Shown here: positions 28,557 through 36,881 of the stretch, piece by piece
Position numbering within the stretch: the first letter of the stretch is position 1
Layout: every line of letters begins with the position of its first letter
Source of the DNA: Stenotrophomonas sp. 57
GTDB lineage: Bacteria > Pseudomonadota > Gammaproteobacteria > Xanthomonadales > Xanthomonadaceae
NCBI RefSeq assembly: GCF_030291075.1
Contig: NZ_CP127407.1
Span: 370,001 to 434,000 of the forward strand
Direction of reading: 5' to 3'
Length of the DNA: 64,000 bases
Translations under genes and position numbers: made by a program
The notes under the pieces: generated by a model
Database searches by the model: none
Seen by the model: only the letters and a program-made list of their open reading frames with translations
Told to the model about the DNA's origin: nothing

Positions 28557-29477
28557 TTACCCCCTGTCGGGCACCTGGCTGGCGGTTGCCGGATCAATGC
28601 CGGCTGCGGCCAGGTGATGACGTGCGCGCAGGCGTTCATCGATCACAGCCGTCATCAGTGCGCCAACGAAGAAGACCACGGTGGCGTAGTAGATCCAGAC
28701 CAGCGAGATCACCAGCGCGCCCATCGAGCCGTAGGCACTGCCGGGTGCCACGGTGGCGATGTAGACGCCGATGCCGTAGCGGCCCAGTGCGAACAGTGCC
28801 GAGGTGATCACGCCGCCGATGAAGGCCTGGCGCCACGCCACGCGACGGTCGGGCAGATAGTGGTACATGAAGGCGAAGCCGACTGCGTAAAGCAGCAGGC
28901 TCGTGACGTACCCCAGCGCGGGCAGGATCGAAGGCAGTTGCGCGAAGGCCACCTGCAGCACCGTGGTGGCGGTCATCGACAGGATCAACAGGAAGCCCAG
29001 CGCCAGCACCACGCCGAACGAGAACACGCGCTTGCGCAGCCAGGCCTTGACGCCTTCCAGGCGCTCGCCGCTGGTGCGGAAGATCAGGTTCAGTGCGTTC
29101 TGCAGCTGGGCGAACACGGCGGTGGCACCCACGAACAGCAGCAGCGTGCTCCACACACCCGCCAGCGACCCGACATCCGGCTGGTTGTCGGCGTTCTTCA
29201 GAACGGTTTCGGCCACGGTAGCCGCGCTGCTGCCGGCCACCGAGCTGATCTGGTCGATCAGCGCCTGCTGGGCCGGGGGGTACAGTGAGGCGGTCAGCCA
29301 CAGCAGCAGGACCAGCAACGGTGCCATCGACAGCAGGGCGTAGAAGGAGACGGAAGCTGCCTGGGTCAGCACGTCGACGTCGATGAAGCGCTTGGCCACC
29401 GCCATCGGGAAGCTGTCCTGCAGGCGCTTGATGTACTTGTGCAGTGACACGGGAACGTTGGGCTCGGGTTCGACCAT
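28557..29477 (-). CDS. YihY/virulence factor BrkB family membrane protein
   Basis: 306-residue inner-membrane protein with six predicted helices. Family landmarks are QAASVSFYALLSMAPLLV after the first amphipathic region and the C-terminal YGSMGALVISLVWIYYA. The function is not established for the family, which was once misnamed ribonuclease BN. It sits between yqeY-like and dnaG genes on the minus strand. A dispersed palindrome (29532-29573) separates it from the upstream gene. Confidence 0.92.
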   Translation of the reverse strand: MVEPEPNVPVSLHKYIKRLQDSFPMAVAKRFIDVDVLTQAASVSFYALLSMAPLLVLLLWLTASLYPPAQQALIDQISSVAGSSAATVAETVLKNADNQPDVGSLAGVWSTLLLFVGATAVFAQLQNALNLIFRTSGERLEGVKAWLRKRVFSFGVVLALGFLLILSMTATTVLQVAFAQLPSILPALGYVTSLLLYAVGFAFMYHYLPDRRVAWRQAFIGGVITSALFALGRYGIGVYIATVAPGSAYGSMGALVISLVWIYYATVVFFVGALMTAVIDERLRARHHLAAAGIDPATASQVPDRG

Positions 29478-29531
29478 GTGTGCGGTTGTAGCAGGCGACC
29501 GACGAAGGTGCGGTGAAACAGGGGCGCTGAT

Positions 29532-29573
29532 GGGGTCAGAGCCCTTCCGCGATGCGAAAGGGATCCGACCCCG
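29532..29573. repeat. GGGGTCAGAGCCC palindrome
   Basis: GGGGTCAGAGCCCTTCC...GGATCCGACCCC forms a long imperfect hairpin. The same family is found before pnuC and twice before glnE. Confidence 0.8.
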
Positions 29574-29581
29574 GCAATGGC

Positions 29582-30025
29582 TTATGCCAGCAGCTGCTTG
29601 ACCAGCTTGGACACCAGGCCCATGTCGGCCTGGCCGGCGAGCTTGGGCTTCAGCGCGCCCATCAGCTTGCCCATGTCGGCCGGGCCGGAAGCACCGGTTT
29701 CGGCGATGGCGGCCTGGATGGCGGCCACGATCTCGGCTTCGCCCATCTTGGCCGGCAGGTAGGCTTCGATGACCACGATCTCGGCGCGCTCGATCTCGGC
29801 CAGGTCTTCACGGTTGGCGGCTTCGAACTGGCTGACCGAGTCCTTGCGCTGCTTGACCATCTTGTCGAGCACGGCGATCACGGCGGTGTCGTCCAGCTCG
29901 ATGCGCTCGTCCACTTCGCGCTGCTTGATGGCAGCGTTGATCAGGCGGATCACGCCCAGCTTGTGCTTCTCGCCCGCCTTCATGGCGGCCTTCATGTCGT
30001 CGGTGAGCTGCTGCTTCATGCTCAT
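29582..30025 (-). CDS. yqeY: GatB/YqeY domain protein
   Basis: 147-residue cytoplasmic protein with the all-helical tail domain shared with GatB. Typical features are an N-terminal LTDDMKAAMKAGEKHKLGVIR stretch, then the middle EAYLPAKM and the C-terminal DMGKLMGALKP. GAGG stands 6 nt before ATG 30025. It lies in the rpsU-dnaG neighbourhood, as in many proteobacteria. A role in tRNA amidotransfer is suggested only by the shared domain. Confidence 0.92.
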   Translation of the reverse strand: MSMKQQLTDDMKAAMKAGEKHKLGVIRLINAAIKQREVDERIELDDTAVIAVLDKMVKQRKDSVSQFEAANREDLAEIERAEIVVIEAYLPAKMGEAEIVAAIQAAIAETGASGPADMGKLMGALKPKLAGQADMGLVSKLVKQLLA

Positions 30026-30077
30026 GAGGAACCTCGTGGTGGTAGGTGGGGCGGGGCGGATGCCCGAACCCGGAAAC

Positions 30078-30112
30078 GCAAAAAGCCGGCGACGCTCGCG
30101 CGTGCCGGCTTC
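30078..30112 (-). terminator. Terminator of rpsU
   Basis: AAGCCGGCACG/CGTCGCCGGCTT hairpin followed by TTTTTGCG on the minus strand, about 50 bp beyond the rpsU stop. It probably reduces but does not abolish read-through into yqeY. Confidence 0.8.
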
Positions 30113-30158
30113 GGCTCCATCGCGACAGGCAGGCCCGTCGCAATGAAGATGCGTCCGA

Positions 30159-30374
30159 TCAGTACAGGCGCTGACGCTTGGTGACGTCGCGCGACGAGCG
30201 GCGCAGCTGACGCTTCACAGCAGCGGCGGCCTTGCGCTTGCGCTCCTGGGTCGGCTTTTCGTAGAACTCGCGCTTGCGGGTTTCGGCCAGCACACCGGCC
30301 TTTTCGCAAGTGCGCTTGAAGCGGCGAAGAGCAAACTCGAAGGGCTCGTTCTCGCGGACTTTGACGCTGGGCAT
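30159..30374 (-). CDS. rpsU: 30S ribosomal protein S21
   Basis: 71-residue basic protein of the small subunit, needed for translation initiation. The start [20 protein letters not shown] at 30374 gives the exact family N-terminus and length; ATTCC-like upstream sequence carries GGAGATTCC as ribosome site. It is transcribed from a clear promoter divergent to tsaD. Confidence 0.97.
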
Positions 30375-30422
30375 GGAATCTCCGGGACACAGTAGAACCG
30401 GGTCACGCCCGGCGAGCCGCAC

Positions 30423-30450
30423 ATTATAGCGGCGAATAGACAAACTGCAA
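30423..30450 (-). promoter_or_regulatory. rpsU promoter
   Basis: On the minus strand: TTGCAG, a 16-bp spacer and a perfect TATAAT (30428-30423), about 49 nt before the rpsU start. Confidence 0.7.
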
Positions 30451-30527
30451 GCGGCCAACCCTGAATACGGGCCGGAAGTTCGAAAGCAGTGAGATCTGCA
30501 CATCCCCCGAGGGGGCGGCAGGGGCGT

Positions 30528-30533
30528 CATAAT
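30528..30533 (+). promoter_or_regulatory. -10 element of tsaD, probably leaderless
   Basis: CATAAT ends 7 nt before the tsaD ATG. Transcription would start at or next to the start codon. Confidence 0.55.
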
Positions 30534-30540
30534 AGCAGGC

Positions 30541-31566
30541 ATGCGAGTCCTTGGCATCGAATCTTCCTGTGATGAGACCGGCGTGGCGGTGTATGACACC
30601 GACGTGGCCGGCAGCGCGGCCCTGCGCGCCCATGCGGTCTACAGCCAGATCGCCCTGCATGCCGAGTACGGCGGTGTAGTGCCCGAGCTGGCCAGCCGCG
30701 ACCACGTCCGCAAGCTGCTGCCGCTGGTGCGCCAGACCCTGGCCGACGCCGGCCTTGGCGTAGGCGATATCGACGGGGTGGCCTATACGGCCGGTCCCGG
30801 CCTGGTCGGTGCGCTGCTGGTGGGCGCCGGCGTGGCCCGCTCGCTGGCCTGGGCGCTGGAGGTGCCGGCGGTGGGCGTACACCATATGGAAGGCCACCTG
30901 CTGGCCCCGCTGATGGAGGACGACCCGCCGGAAGCGCCGTTCGTGGCGCTGCTGGTGTCCGGCGGCCATACCCAGCTGGTGGCGGTGGACGCCATCGGCC
31001 AGTACCGCCTGCTGGGCGAGACCCTGGACGATGCGGCCGGCGAGGCCTTCGACAAGACCGCCAAGCTGATGGGCCTCCCATACCCGGGTGGCCCCCAGCT
31101 GGCCAGGCTGGCCGAGCAGGGCACGCCGGGCGCGTACCGCTTCGCGCGGCCGATGACCGACCGCCCGGGGCTGGATTTCAGTTTCTCCGGCCTGAAGACC
31201 CAGGTCCTGATGGCCTGGCGCGACAGCGACCAGAGCGAGCAGACCCGCGCCGACATCGCCCGTGGCTTTGAAGATGCGGTGGTCGAGACCCTGTCGATCA
31301 AGTGCGAGCGCGCGCTTGAAGCGGCCGGCACCAACGTGATCGTGGTGGCCGGCGGCGTGGGCGCGAACAAGCGCCTGCGCGCCCGCCTGCAGCAGATGGC
31401 CGAGCGCCTGGGCGGCCGCGCCTGCTTCCCGCGACCGGCACTGTGCACCGACAACGGCGCGATGATCGCCTTCGCCGGCGCCCTGCGCCTGCAGGCCGGC
31501 CAGCACAGCCCGCCGAAGGTGGACGTGACCCCGCGCTGGGACATGGCGACCCTGCCAGCGGTGTGA
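30541..31566 (+). CDS. tsaD: tRNA N6-adenosine threonylcarbamoyltransferase TsaD
   Basis: Transfers the threonylcarbamoyl group to A37 of ANN-reading tRNAs, working with TsaB and TsaE. 341 residues with the ASKHA fold. The metal-binding HMEGH lies near residue 115, and the N-terminal [10 protein letters not shown] and the later VSGGHTQL nucleotide-binding motifs are intact. It is divergent from rpsU, as in most gammaproteobacteria. The start has no Shine-Dalgarno but a -10 hexamer 7 nt upstream. Confidence 0.97.
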
Positions 31567-31599
31567 ACCAGCGGCGCCGGGCCACGCCCGGCGGACGTA

Positions 31600-32259
31600 T
31601 TACCGATGCCCTGCCAACGGCGACGCCGCCAGCACGGTCGTCGCCCGCTCATGGCGCTGCAGCCAGCCCAGGGTGTGCGGGCTGCGGGCGTGGATCAGCC
31701 GCCCGATCGCGGCCAGGTCGGCGCCGATGTCGCGCTCGAGGATGGGCTCGTGATGGGCGATGCGGTTGCGCAGGTGGCGGATGCGGCCAATATCCGCGTG
31801 GATGGCTTTCCGGATGACACTGGGGTGGGCGCAAGGCGCATGGCGCAGGACTCCGCTGAGTGCCGGTATCCACAGCGTGGAATCGAAGCGACATGTGAAT
31901 AGCTGCTGCCAGAACACCATAGGCAGGTTGGCGACGATTTCAGGTGTATCGCTTACGCGACTGGCAAGTTGTTCCAGTGCCGTGCGTGGAGAAGTACTGG
32001 ACGAAGTTGGCAGCCTGCGTCTAAAGGCATCATTCCAGGGCCAACGTGGACCGTGCTGCCGAACAAGAACCATTGCCGCGGCGTTGCGGGTGACCACCTC
32101 GCACAGATGGACCGGCATCATCAGTGCACCGCACAGCCGCATGTTCCAGAGGTAGAGGGATTCGGCTGTGACGTCGGGGCCGCAGGTCGATGCGATTCTC
32201 TCGTAAGTGGACAGACGCTCCGCTGACAACGCGCGCCGCAGTGCATCGTATGAAGCCAT
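31600..32259 (-). CDS. Abi family protein (HEPN-like, abortive-infection type)
   Basis: 219-residue soluble protein of the Abi-like family. Visible family features are LYLWNMRLCGALMMPVHLCE with EVVTRNAA (residues 34-62), FWQQLF in the middle, and IRHLRNRIAHHEPI near residues 163-176. The last carries the R-x4-H signature of HEPN ribonucleases. Proteins of this kind act in phage-induced abortive infection or as toxins. No antitoxin partner or mobile-element gene is adjacent. Codon use looks less GC-biased at the 5' part than in neighbours, hinting at transfer. Confidence 0.75.
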   Translation of the reverse strand: MASYDALRRALSAERLSTYERIASTCGPDVTAESLYLWNMRLCGALMMPVHLCEVVTRNAAAMVLVRQHGPRWPWNDAFRRRLPTSSSTSPRTALEQLASRVSDTPEIVANLPMVFWQQLFTCRFDSTLWIPALSGVLRHAPCAHPSVIRKAIHADIGRIRHLRNRIAHHEPILERDIGADLAAIGRLIHARSPHTLGWLQRHERATTVLAASPLAGHR

Positions 32260-32402
32260 CGTGATGTGCGGTGGTGAAGAATGGATCGATGTTGGCCAGT
32301 CAGGCGGGCAACAACCATAAGGGAACGTCGTTGTCCGTGCGGCCGATTCTCTGTGTTTCGCCTCGGACGAATACCTGAGCTTGCCTGTCGGAATTGGCCT
32401 TG

Positions 32403-32527
32403 ACCGACGATCTGGTCCTTGCCTACTCTGCGTGCCTGCGCCACCGGGACTCGCGGCTGTTCAGCAGCTCCCCCCGGGGACAAACGGTAGTACCAAAGGG
32501 CCCTGCTAGCGGGGCCCTTTGTTTTTT
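32403..32527 (+). ncRNA. Candidate small RNA, unit 1 of a tandem pair
   Basis: Non-coding unit ending in a strong intrinsic terminator: AAAGGGCCC (32495-32503), loop TGCTAGCG, GGGCCCTTT, then GTTTTTT. Upstream are the core CGGGACTCGCGGCTG (32445-32459) and a C-rich GCTCCCCCCGGGGAC. TTGACC (32400-32405) and TACTCT (32424-32429), 18 bp apart, form a possible promoter, which would put the RNA at about 32435-32527. It lies between divergent genes, so the terminator has no coding sequence to serve. A diverged second copy follows. Confidence 0.6.
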
Positions 32528-32570
32528 CCGTCACCAGCAATTGCCGCAATCGCCTCTCACATCGAGCAGG

Positions 32571-32682
32571 ACCGATGGGATACCTTCGCCAGCGTGTGCT
32601 CCGGGACTCGCGGCTGGATTCCAGCTTCCCCTGGGGACATTGAGAGGTACCAAAGGGCCCCGCTAGCAGGGCCCTTTGTCTT
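32571..32682 (+). ncRNA. Candidate small RNA, unit 2 of a tandem pair
   Basis: Diverged copy of the preceding unit: same core CGGGACTCGCGGCTG at 32602-32616, GCTTCCCCTGGGGAC, GGTACCAAAGGGCCC, loop CGCTAGCA and GGGCCCTTTGTCTTTT. The stem arms are identical to unit 1 while the linkers differ, as expected for two related structured RNAs. No clear separate promoter was found. A sequence search against small-RNA families is the obvious test. Confidence 0.55.
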
Positions 32683-32780
32683 TTCCGGGCCCGCGCCACG
32701 TGGGACGCCTACCGCCCGTTCCGGGCAGGCTCACCGCCGTGCCGTTACCATGGTCGCCTGTATTGGCGCTGGTAACCGCA

Positions 32781-33134
32781 ATGGACAAGGTTTTCATCGA
32801 GGGGCTGACGATCGACGCCCTGATCGGTATCTACGATTGGGAGCGACGGATCCGCCAGGACCTGGTGTTCGACCTGGAAATGGGCTTCGACAACCGTCGC
32901 CCCGCGGCCACCGACGACATCGCCCACACCTTGAACTACAAGGCGGTGAGCAAGCGCCTGGAGCAGTTCGTGCGCGAGTCGGAGTTCGGCCTGGTCGAGA
33001 CCCTGGCCGAGCGCTGCGCCCAGATCGTACTGACCGAATTCGACGTGAAGTGGCTGCGCCTGAAGCTGAGCAAGCCCGGTGCGGTGCGCGGCGCGCGCGC
33101 GGTGGGCGTGATCATCGAGCGCACGCGCGACTGA
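32781..33134 (+). CDS. folB: Dihydroneopterin aldolase
   Basis: Folate pathway enzyme that cleaves dihydroneopterin to 6-hydroxymethyl-dihydropterin. 117 residues, the normal length. The start MDKVFIEGLTIDALIGIYDWE at 32781 gives the family N-terminus; the catalytic Lys lies in the VKWLRLKLSKPGAV block (near residue 100), with the pterin-binding glutamate in the ETLAERCA segment. It is far from other folate genes here. Confidence 0.95.
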   Translation: MDKVFIEGLTIDALIGIYDWERRIRQDLVFDLEMGFDNRRPAATDDIAHTLNYKAVSKRLEQFVRESEFGLVETLAERCAQIVLTEFDVKWLRLKLSKPGAVRGARAVGVIIERTRD

Positions 33135-33193
33135 CCCGGTAAACCCGGCCGCAGGTCGGCAACCTCATCAGCAATAAAACAAGGAGACAACGG

Positions 33194-34465
33194 ATGGTAG
33201 ACGCGGTGGTGGCGGTACAGTGGCTGGAAAAGCTGCAGAACACACTGGAACCCTATCCTGGCGCCTACCTGGCGTTGATGATCTCGGCGCTGCTGATCGC
33301 CGCCGGCCTGGCCAATTGGGTGACCAAGCGCATCCTGCTGCGGGGTCTGCGACGCCTGCTCAGCCGCCTGCCGGGCGCTGACACCGGCCGTGGCAGCCAC
33401 CTCATGCGGGTGATCTCGCGGCTGTCCAATGTGGTGCCCAGCCAGGTGATCGCTTCCGGCATCCGCATCGTGCCCGATCTGCCGCCGGGGCTGGTGAGCT
33501 TCATCATCGGCGCCTGCCAGGCGTGGGCGATCCTGACCGTGGTGCTGGCCATCTCGCATGCGCTGGATGCGGCCAACGATCTCTACGAACGTCGCCCCGA
33601 AGCACGCAACAAGCCGATCAAGGGCTACCTGCAGGTCGCCAAGATCGTCATCTTCGTGATCGCCGGCCTGTCGATTGTCGCCACCCTGGCCGGTGTCGAC
33701 CTGCGCTATCTGGTTACCGGCCTCGGCGCCGCCACCGCAGTGCTGATGCTGATCTTCCAGGACACCATCCTGTCGCTGGTAGCCAGCGTGCAGATCAGCG
33801 GCGATGGTCGCGTGCGCATCGGTGACTGGATCGAGATGCCCAGCCAGAACGCCGATGGTGATGTGATCGACATCGCCCTGCACACCATCACCGTGCAGAA
33901 CTTCGACAAGACCATCACCACCATCCCGACCAAGAAGCTGGTGACGGAGTCGTTCAAGAACTGGCGCGGCATGCAGGAAGCCGGTGGCCGCCGCATCAAG
34001 CGCGCGCTGTACCTGGACCAGCACAGCGTCGGCTTCCTGGACGAGGGCGACCTGGCCTTCCTCGGCCAGTTCGCGCTGCTGCGCGACTACCTGCGTGAGA
34101 AGGAACAGGAGCTGGGGCAGTGGAACGGGCGCCTGCGCGAGCAGGGCGTGGCCGAGGTCAACAGCCGCCGCGTGACCAACCTGGGCACCTTCCGCGCCTA
34201 CGTGGAGCGCTACCTGCGCAGCCATCCGGGCATCCATACCGACATGACCCTGCTGGTGCGGCAGCTGCAGCCGACCACCGAGGGCCTGCCGCTGGAGCTG
34301 TACTGCTTCACCCGCAGCACCGCCTGGGGCGAGTACGAGGCGGTGCAGTCGGACATCTTCGACCACCTGCTGGCGATCCTGCCGGCCTTCGGCCTGCGCG
34401 TGTTCCAGGCCTCCAGCGACGCCATGTTGATGGCCGGGCAGCGCCGGCTGGCCGGCTCGGAGTAA
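33194..34465 (+). CDS. MscS-type mechanosensitive channel (YbdG-like)
   Basis: Inner-membrane small-conductance channel that releases solutes on osmotic downshock. 423 residues, strong AAGGAGA ribosome site. Five hydrophobic segments precede the pore helix region YLVTGLGAATAVLMLIFQDT, then the beta domain with RIGDWIEMPSQNADGDVIDI and TTIPTKKL. The long C-terminal domain and the NADGDV insertion match the YbdG subgroup rather than MscS itself. It ends near a perfect hairpin CCAGCCGGA/TCCGGCTGG (34478-34504). Confidence 0.92.
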   Translation: MVDAVVAVQWLEKLQNTLEPYPGAYLALMISALLIAAGLANWVTKRILLRGLRRLLSRLPGADTGRGSHLMRVISRLSNVVPSQVIASGIRIVPDLPPGLVSFIIGACQAWAILTVVLAISHALDAANDLYERRPEARNKPIKGYLQVAKIVIFVIAGLSIVATLAGVDLRYLVTGLGAATAVLMLIFQDTILSLVASVQISGDGRVRIGDWIEMPSQNADGDVIDIALHTITVQNFDKTITTIPTKKLVTESFKNWRGMQEAGGRRIKRALYLDQHSVGFLDEGDLAFLGQFALLRDYLREKEQELGQWNGRLREQGVAEVNSRRVTNLGTFRAYVERYLRSHPGIHTDMTLLVRQLQPTTEGLPLELYCFTRSTAWGEYEAVQSDIFDHLLAILPAFGLRVFQASSDAMLMAGQRRLAGSE

Positions 34466-34530
34466 GCTGCGATGCTTCCAGCCGGACCGTACGGATCCGG
34501 CTGGAGCCTGAAACTGAATGACGAAACCTC

Positions 34531-34580
34531 TCGCCAAATGGCTCGGGATCGCTAGAATGCCGGGCTTGTAAACGTTTTCA
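34531..34580 (+). promoter_or_regulatory. Promoter with LacI-family operator before the GH3 gene
   Basis: TCGCCA (34531-34536), 16 bp, TAGAAT (34553-34558), and then TGTAAACGTTTTCA at 34567-34580. The last fits the LacI-family consensus TGWNANCGNTNWCA exactly and would cover the transcription start, an arrangement typical of repression relieved by a sugar. Confidence 0.65.
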
Positions 34581-34593
34581 TCAAGGACTGCTG

Positions 34594-36768
34594 GTGGCCT
34601 CCGATCGCATCGAATCCCTCATTGCCCAGATGACCGTCGAGGAAAAGGTCGGCCAGCTGGGTGTCTTCGCGGACATGGTCCGCCCGTTCGCCCCGGACGT
34701 GAACCCGGAAGCCAACGTGCGCAATGCCGACCAGGTGCTGCAGCAGGTGCGCGAGGGCATGGTCGGCTCGCTGTTCAATGGCGTCGGCGCCGAACTGGGC
34801 CGCCGCATCCAGCAGGTCGCCACCGAGGAGAGCCGCCTGGGCATCCCGGTGATCCTGGCGGCCGACGTCATCCACGGCATGCGTACCGTGTTCCCGATTC
34901 CGCTGGGCGAGGCCGCCAGCTTCGAGCCGGACCTGGCCGAGCGCACTGCGCGCGCCACCGCCATCGAGGCCACCGCCGCCGGCCTGCACTGGACCTACGC
35001 ACCGGCCGTGGACATCGCCCGCGACCAGCGCTGGGGCCGGGGTGCCGAAGGCGCCGGTGAGGACGTGGTCCTGGGCTGCGCGTTCGCCGCCGCCCGCGTG
35101 CGCGGCTTCCAGGGCGGCGATCTGCGTGCCGCCGATTCGCTGCTGGCCACGCCGAAGCACTTCGCCGCCTATGGCGCGGTGATGGCCGGCATGGAATACA
35201 ACATGGTGGACATCTCGCCGCAGACCCTGCGCGACGTGCACCTGCCGCCGTTCAAGGCCGCCTTCGACGCCGGCGCGATCACCGTGATGTCCTCGTTCAA
35301 CGACATCAACGGCGTGCCGGCCAGCGCCAATGCCGAACTACTGACCGACATCCTGCGCGGTGAGTGGAAGTTCCCGGGCGTAGTGATCTCCGATTACACC
35401 GCCGACATGGAACTGGTCGCCCACGGCTATGCCGCCGACGACCGCGATGCCACCGCCAAGGCGTTCACCGCCGGCCTGGACCTGAGCATGCAGAGCGGCT
35501 TCTACGCCGAGCACCTGCCGGGCCTGGTCGAGAGCGGCGAGGTGCCGATGGCGGTGCTGGATGAAGGCGTGCGCCGCATCCTGTGGCTGAAGGAAACCAT
35601 CGGCCTGTTCGACGACCCGTACCGTTCGCTGGACCCGGCGCGCGAAGCCGATACCTCGCACATCGCCGCGCATGACGAACTGTCGCGCGATGCCGCGCGC
35701 CGCTCGATCGTGCTGCTGAACAACCGCGACAACGTGCTGCCGCTGCAGAAGACCGGGCAGAAGATCGCCCTGATCGGCCCCTTCGTGCAGGACCGCGAGA
35801 ACATCGAAGGCTGCTGGACGCTGTTCGGTGACAAGCAGCGCTATGTGGACCTGGAAACCGGCGTGCGCGCCGCCATCGGCGATGCCTCGCTGCTGGAGAT
35901 CGTGCCCGGCTGTGATCTGGAAACCGCGATTCCGGGCGGCACCGAAGCGGCCGTTGCCGCCGCGCTGCGTGCCGACGTGGTGGTGCTGGCACTGGGCGAA
36001 CCGCAGCGTTACAGCGGCGAAGCGCAGTCGCGCGTGGAGATCACTCTGCCGCCGGCACAGCAGGCGCTGGCCGAAGCGGTGGCGATGACCGGCAAACCGC
36101 TGGTGGTGCTGCTGCGCAATGGCCGCGCGCTGGCGCTGCAGGGCGCGGTGCGCAACGCGCACGCCGTGGCGGTCACCTGGTACCTGGGCACGCAGACCGG
36201 CCATGCCGTGGCCGATGTGCTGTTCGGTGATTACAGCCCGTCCGCGCGCCTGCCGGTCAGCTTCCCGCAGGTGTCCGGCCAGCAGCCGTATTTCTACAAC
36301 CACCCGCGTACCGGCCGCCCGGAACTGCCGACCATGTCGGAGTTCAAGGCGCGCTGGCGCGAGATCCCGAACGAACCGCTGTACCCGTTCGGCCATGGCA
36401 TCGGCTACACCACCTTCGCTTACGGCGTGCCGCAGCTGAGCACGGCACAGCTCGGCTGGGACGACACCCTGACCATCACCACCGTGCTGACCAATACCGG
36501 CCGCGTGGCCGGCGAGGAAGTGGTGCAGCTGTACATCCACGACCGCGTGGCCAGCCGCGTGCGCCCGGTGCGCGAACTGAAGGACTTCCGCAAGGTGGCA
36601 CTGCAGCCGGGCGAGTCGGCCGAAGTGGTGTTCACCCTGACCCGTGAGCAGCTGGCGTTCGCCGGCCGCGACGGCGTGCTGCGTGCGGAACCGGGTCAGT
36701 TTGACCTGTGGGTCTGCGCCTCGTCGGCGGCCGGCGAAGCCGTGCAGTTCGAGCTGCTGAAGGGTTGA
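34594..36768 (+). CDS. bglX: Glycoside hydrolase family 3 beta-glucosidase
   Basis: Hydrolyses terminal beta-linked glucose from oligosaccharides. 724 residues from GTG 34594, with CAAGGAC upstream. The GH3 N-terminal barrel has TVEEKVGQLG, PKHFAAYG and the nucleophile Asp in VVISDYTADMEL (near residue 267). The second alpha/beta domain and a fibronectin-III-like C-terminal domain (VTNTGRVAGEEVVQLY) follow. Unlike E. coli BglX no signal peptide is visible at this start, so it may be cytoplasmic. A LacI-type operator lies just upstream; the repressor gene is not adjacent. Confidence 0.93.
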   Translation: MASDRIESLIAQMTVEEKVGQLGVFADMVRPFAPDVNPEANVRNADQVLQQVREGMVGSLFNGVGAELGRRIQQVATEESRLGIPVILAADVIHGMRTVFPIPLGEAASFEPDLAERTARATAIEATAAGLHWTYAPAVDIARDQRWGRGAEGAGEDVVLGCAFAAARVRGFQGGDLRAADSLLATPKHFAAYGAVMAGMEYNMVDISPQTLRDVHLPPFKAAFDAGAITVMSSFNDINGVPASANAELLTDILRGEWKFPGVVISDYTADMELVAHGYAADDRDATAKAFTAGLDLSMQSGFYAEHLPGLVESGEVPMAVLDEGVRRILWLKETIGLFDDPYRSLDPAREADTSHIAAHDELSRDAARRSIVLLNNRDNVLPLQKTGQKIALIGPFVQDRENIEGCWTLFGDKQRYVDLETGVRAAIGDASLLEIVPGCDLETAIPGGTEAAVAAALRADVVVLALGEPQRYSGEAQSRVEITLPPAQQALAEAVAMTGKPLVVLLRNGRALALQGAVRNAHAVAVTWYLGTQTGHAVADVLFGDYSPSARLPVSFPQVSGQQPYFYNHPRTGRPELPTMSEFKARWREIPNEPLYPFGHGIGYTTFAYGVPQLSTAQLGWDDTLTITTVLTNTGRVAGEEVVQLYIHDRVASRVRPVRELKDFRKVALQPGESAEVVFTLTREQLAFAGRDGVLRAEPGQFDLWVCASSAAGEAVQFELLKG

Positions 36769-36778
36769 TCGCGGAATG

Positions 36779-36850
36779 GCAGTGCCGGGCCATGCCCGGC
36801 GTTGCTGCGCTCACATTGCACGAACACGCCGGGCGTGCCCGGGCGCTACC
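36779..36850. repeat. SMAG-type inverted pair
   Basis: GCAGTGCCGGGCCATGCCCGG and an inverted unit CCGGGCGTGCCCGGGCGCTAC, separated by about 30 bp. Confidence 0.75.
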
Positions 36851-36881
36851 ATCGGGCTCCCTGTTTCGATGGAGTGCGCGC

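Noticed and set aside
31600..32780. A prophage or genomic island around the Abi-like gene
   Set aside because: No integrase, phage gene, tRNA or direct-repeat boundary is seen; tsaD and folB flank the block closely.
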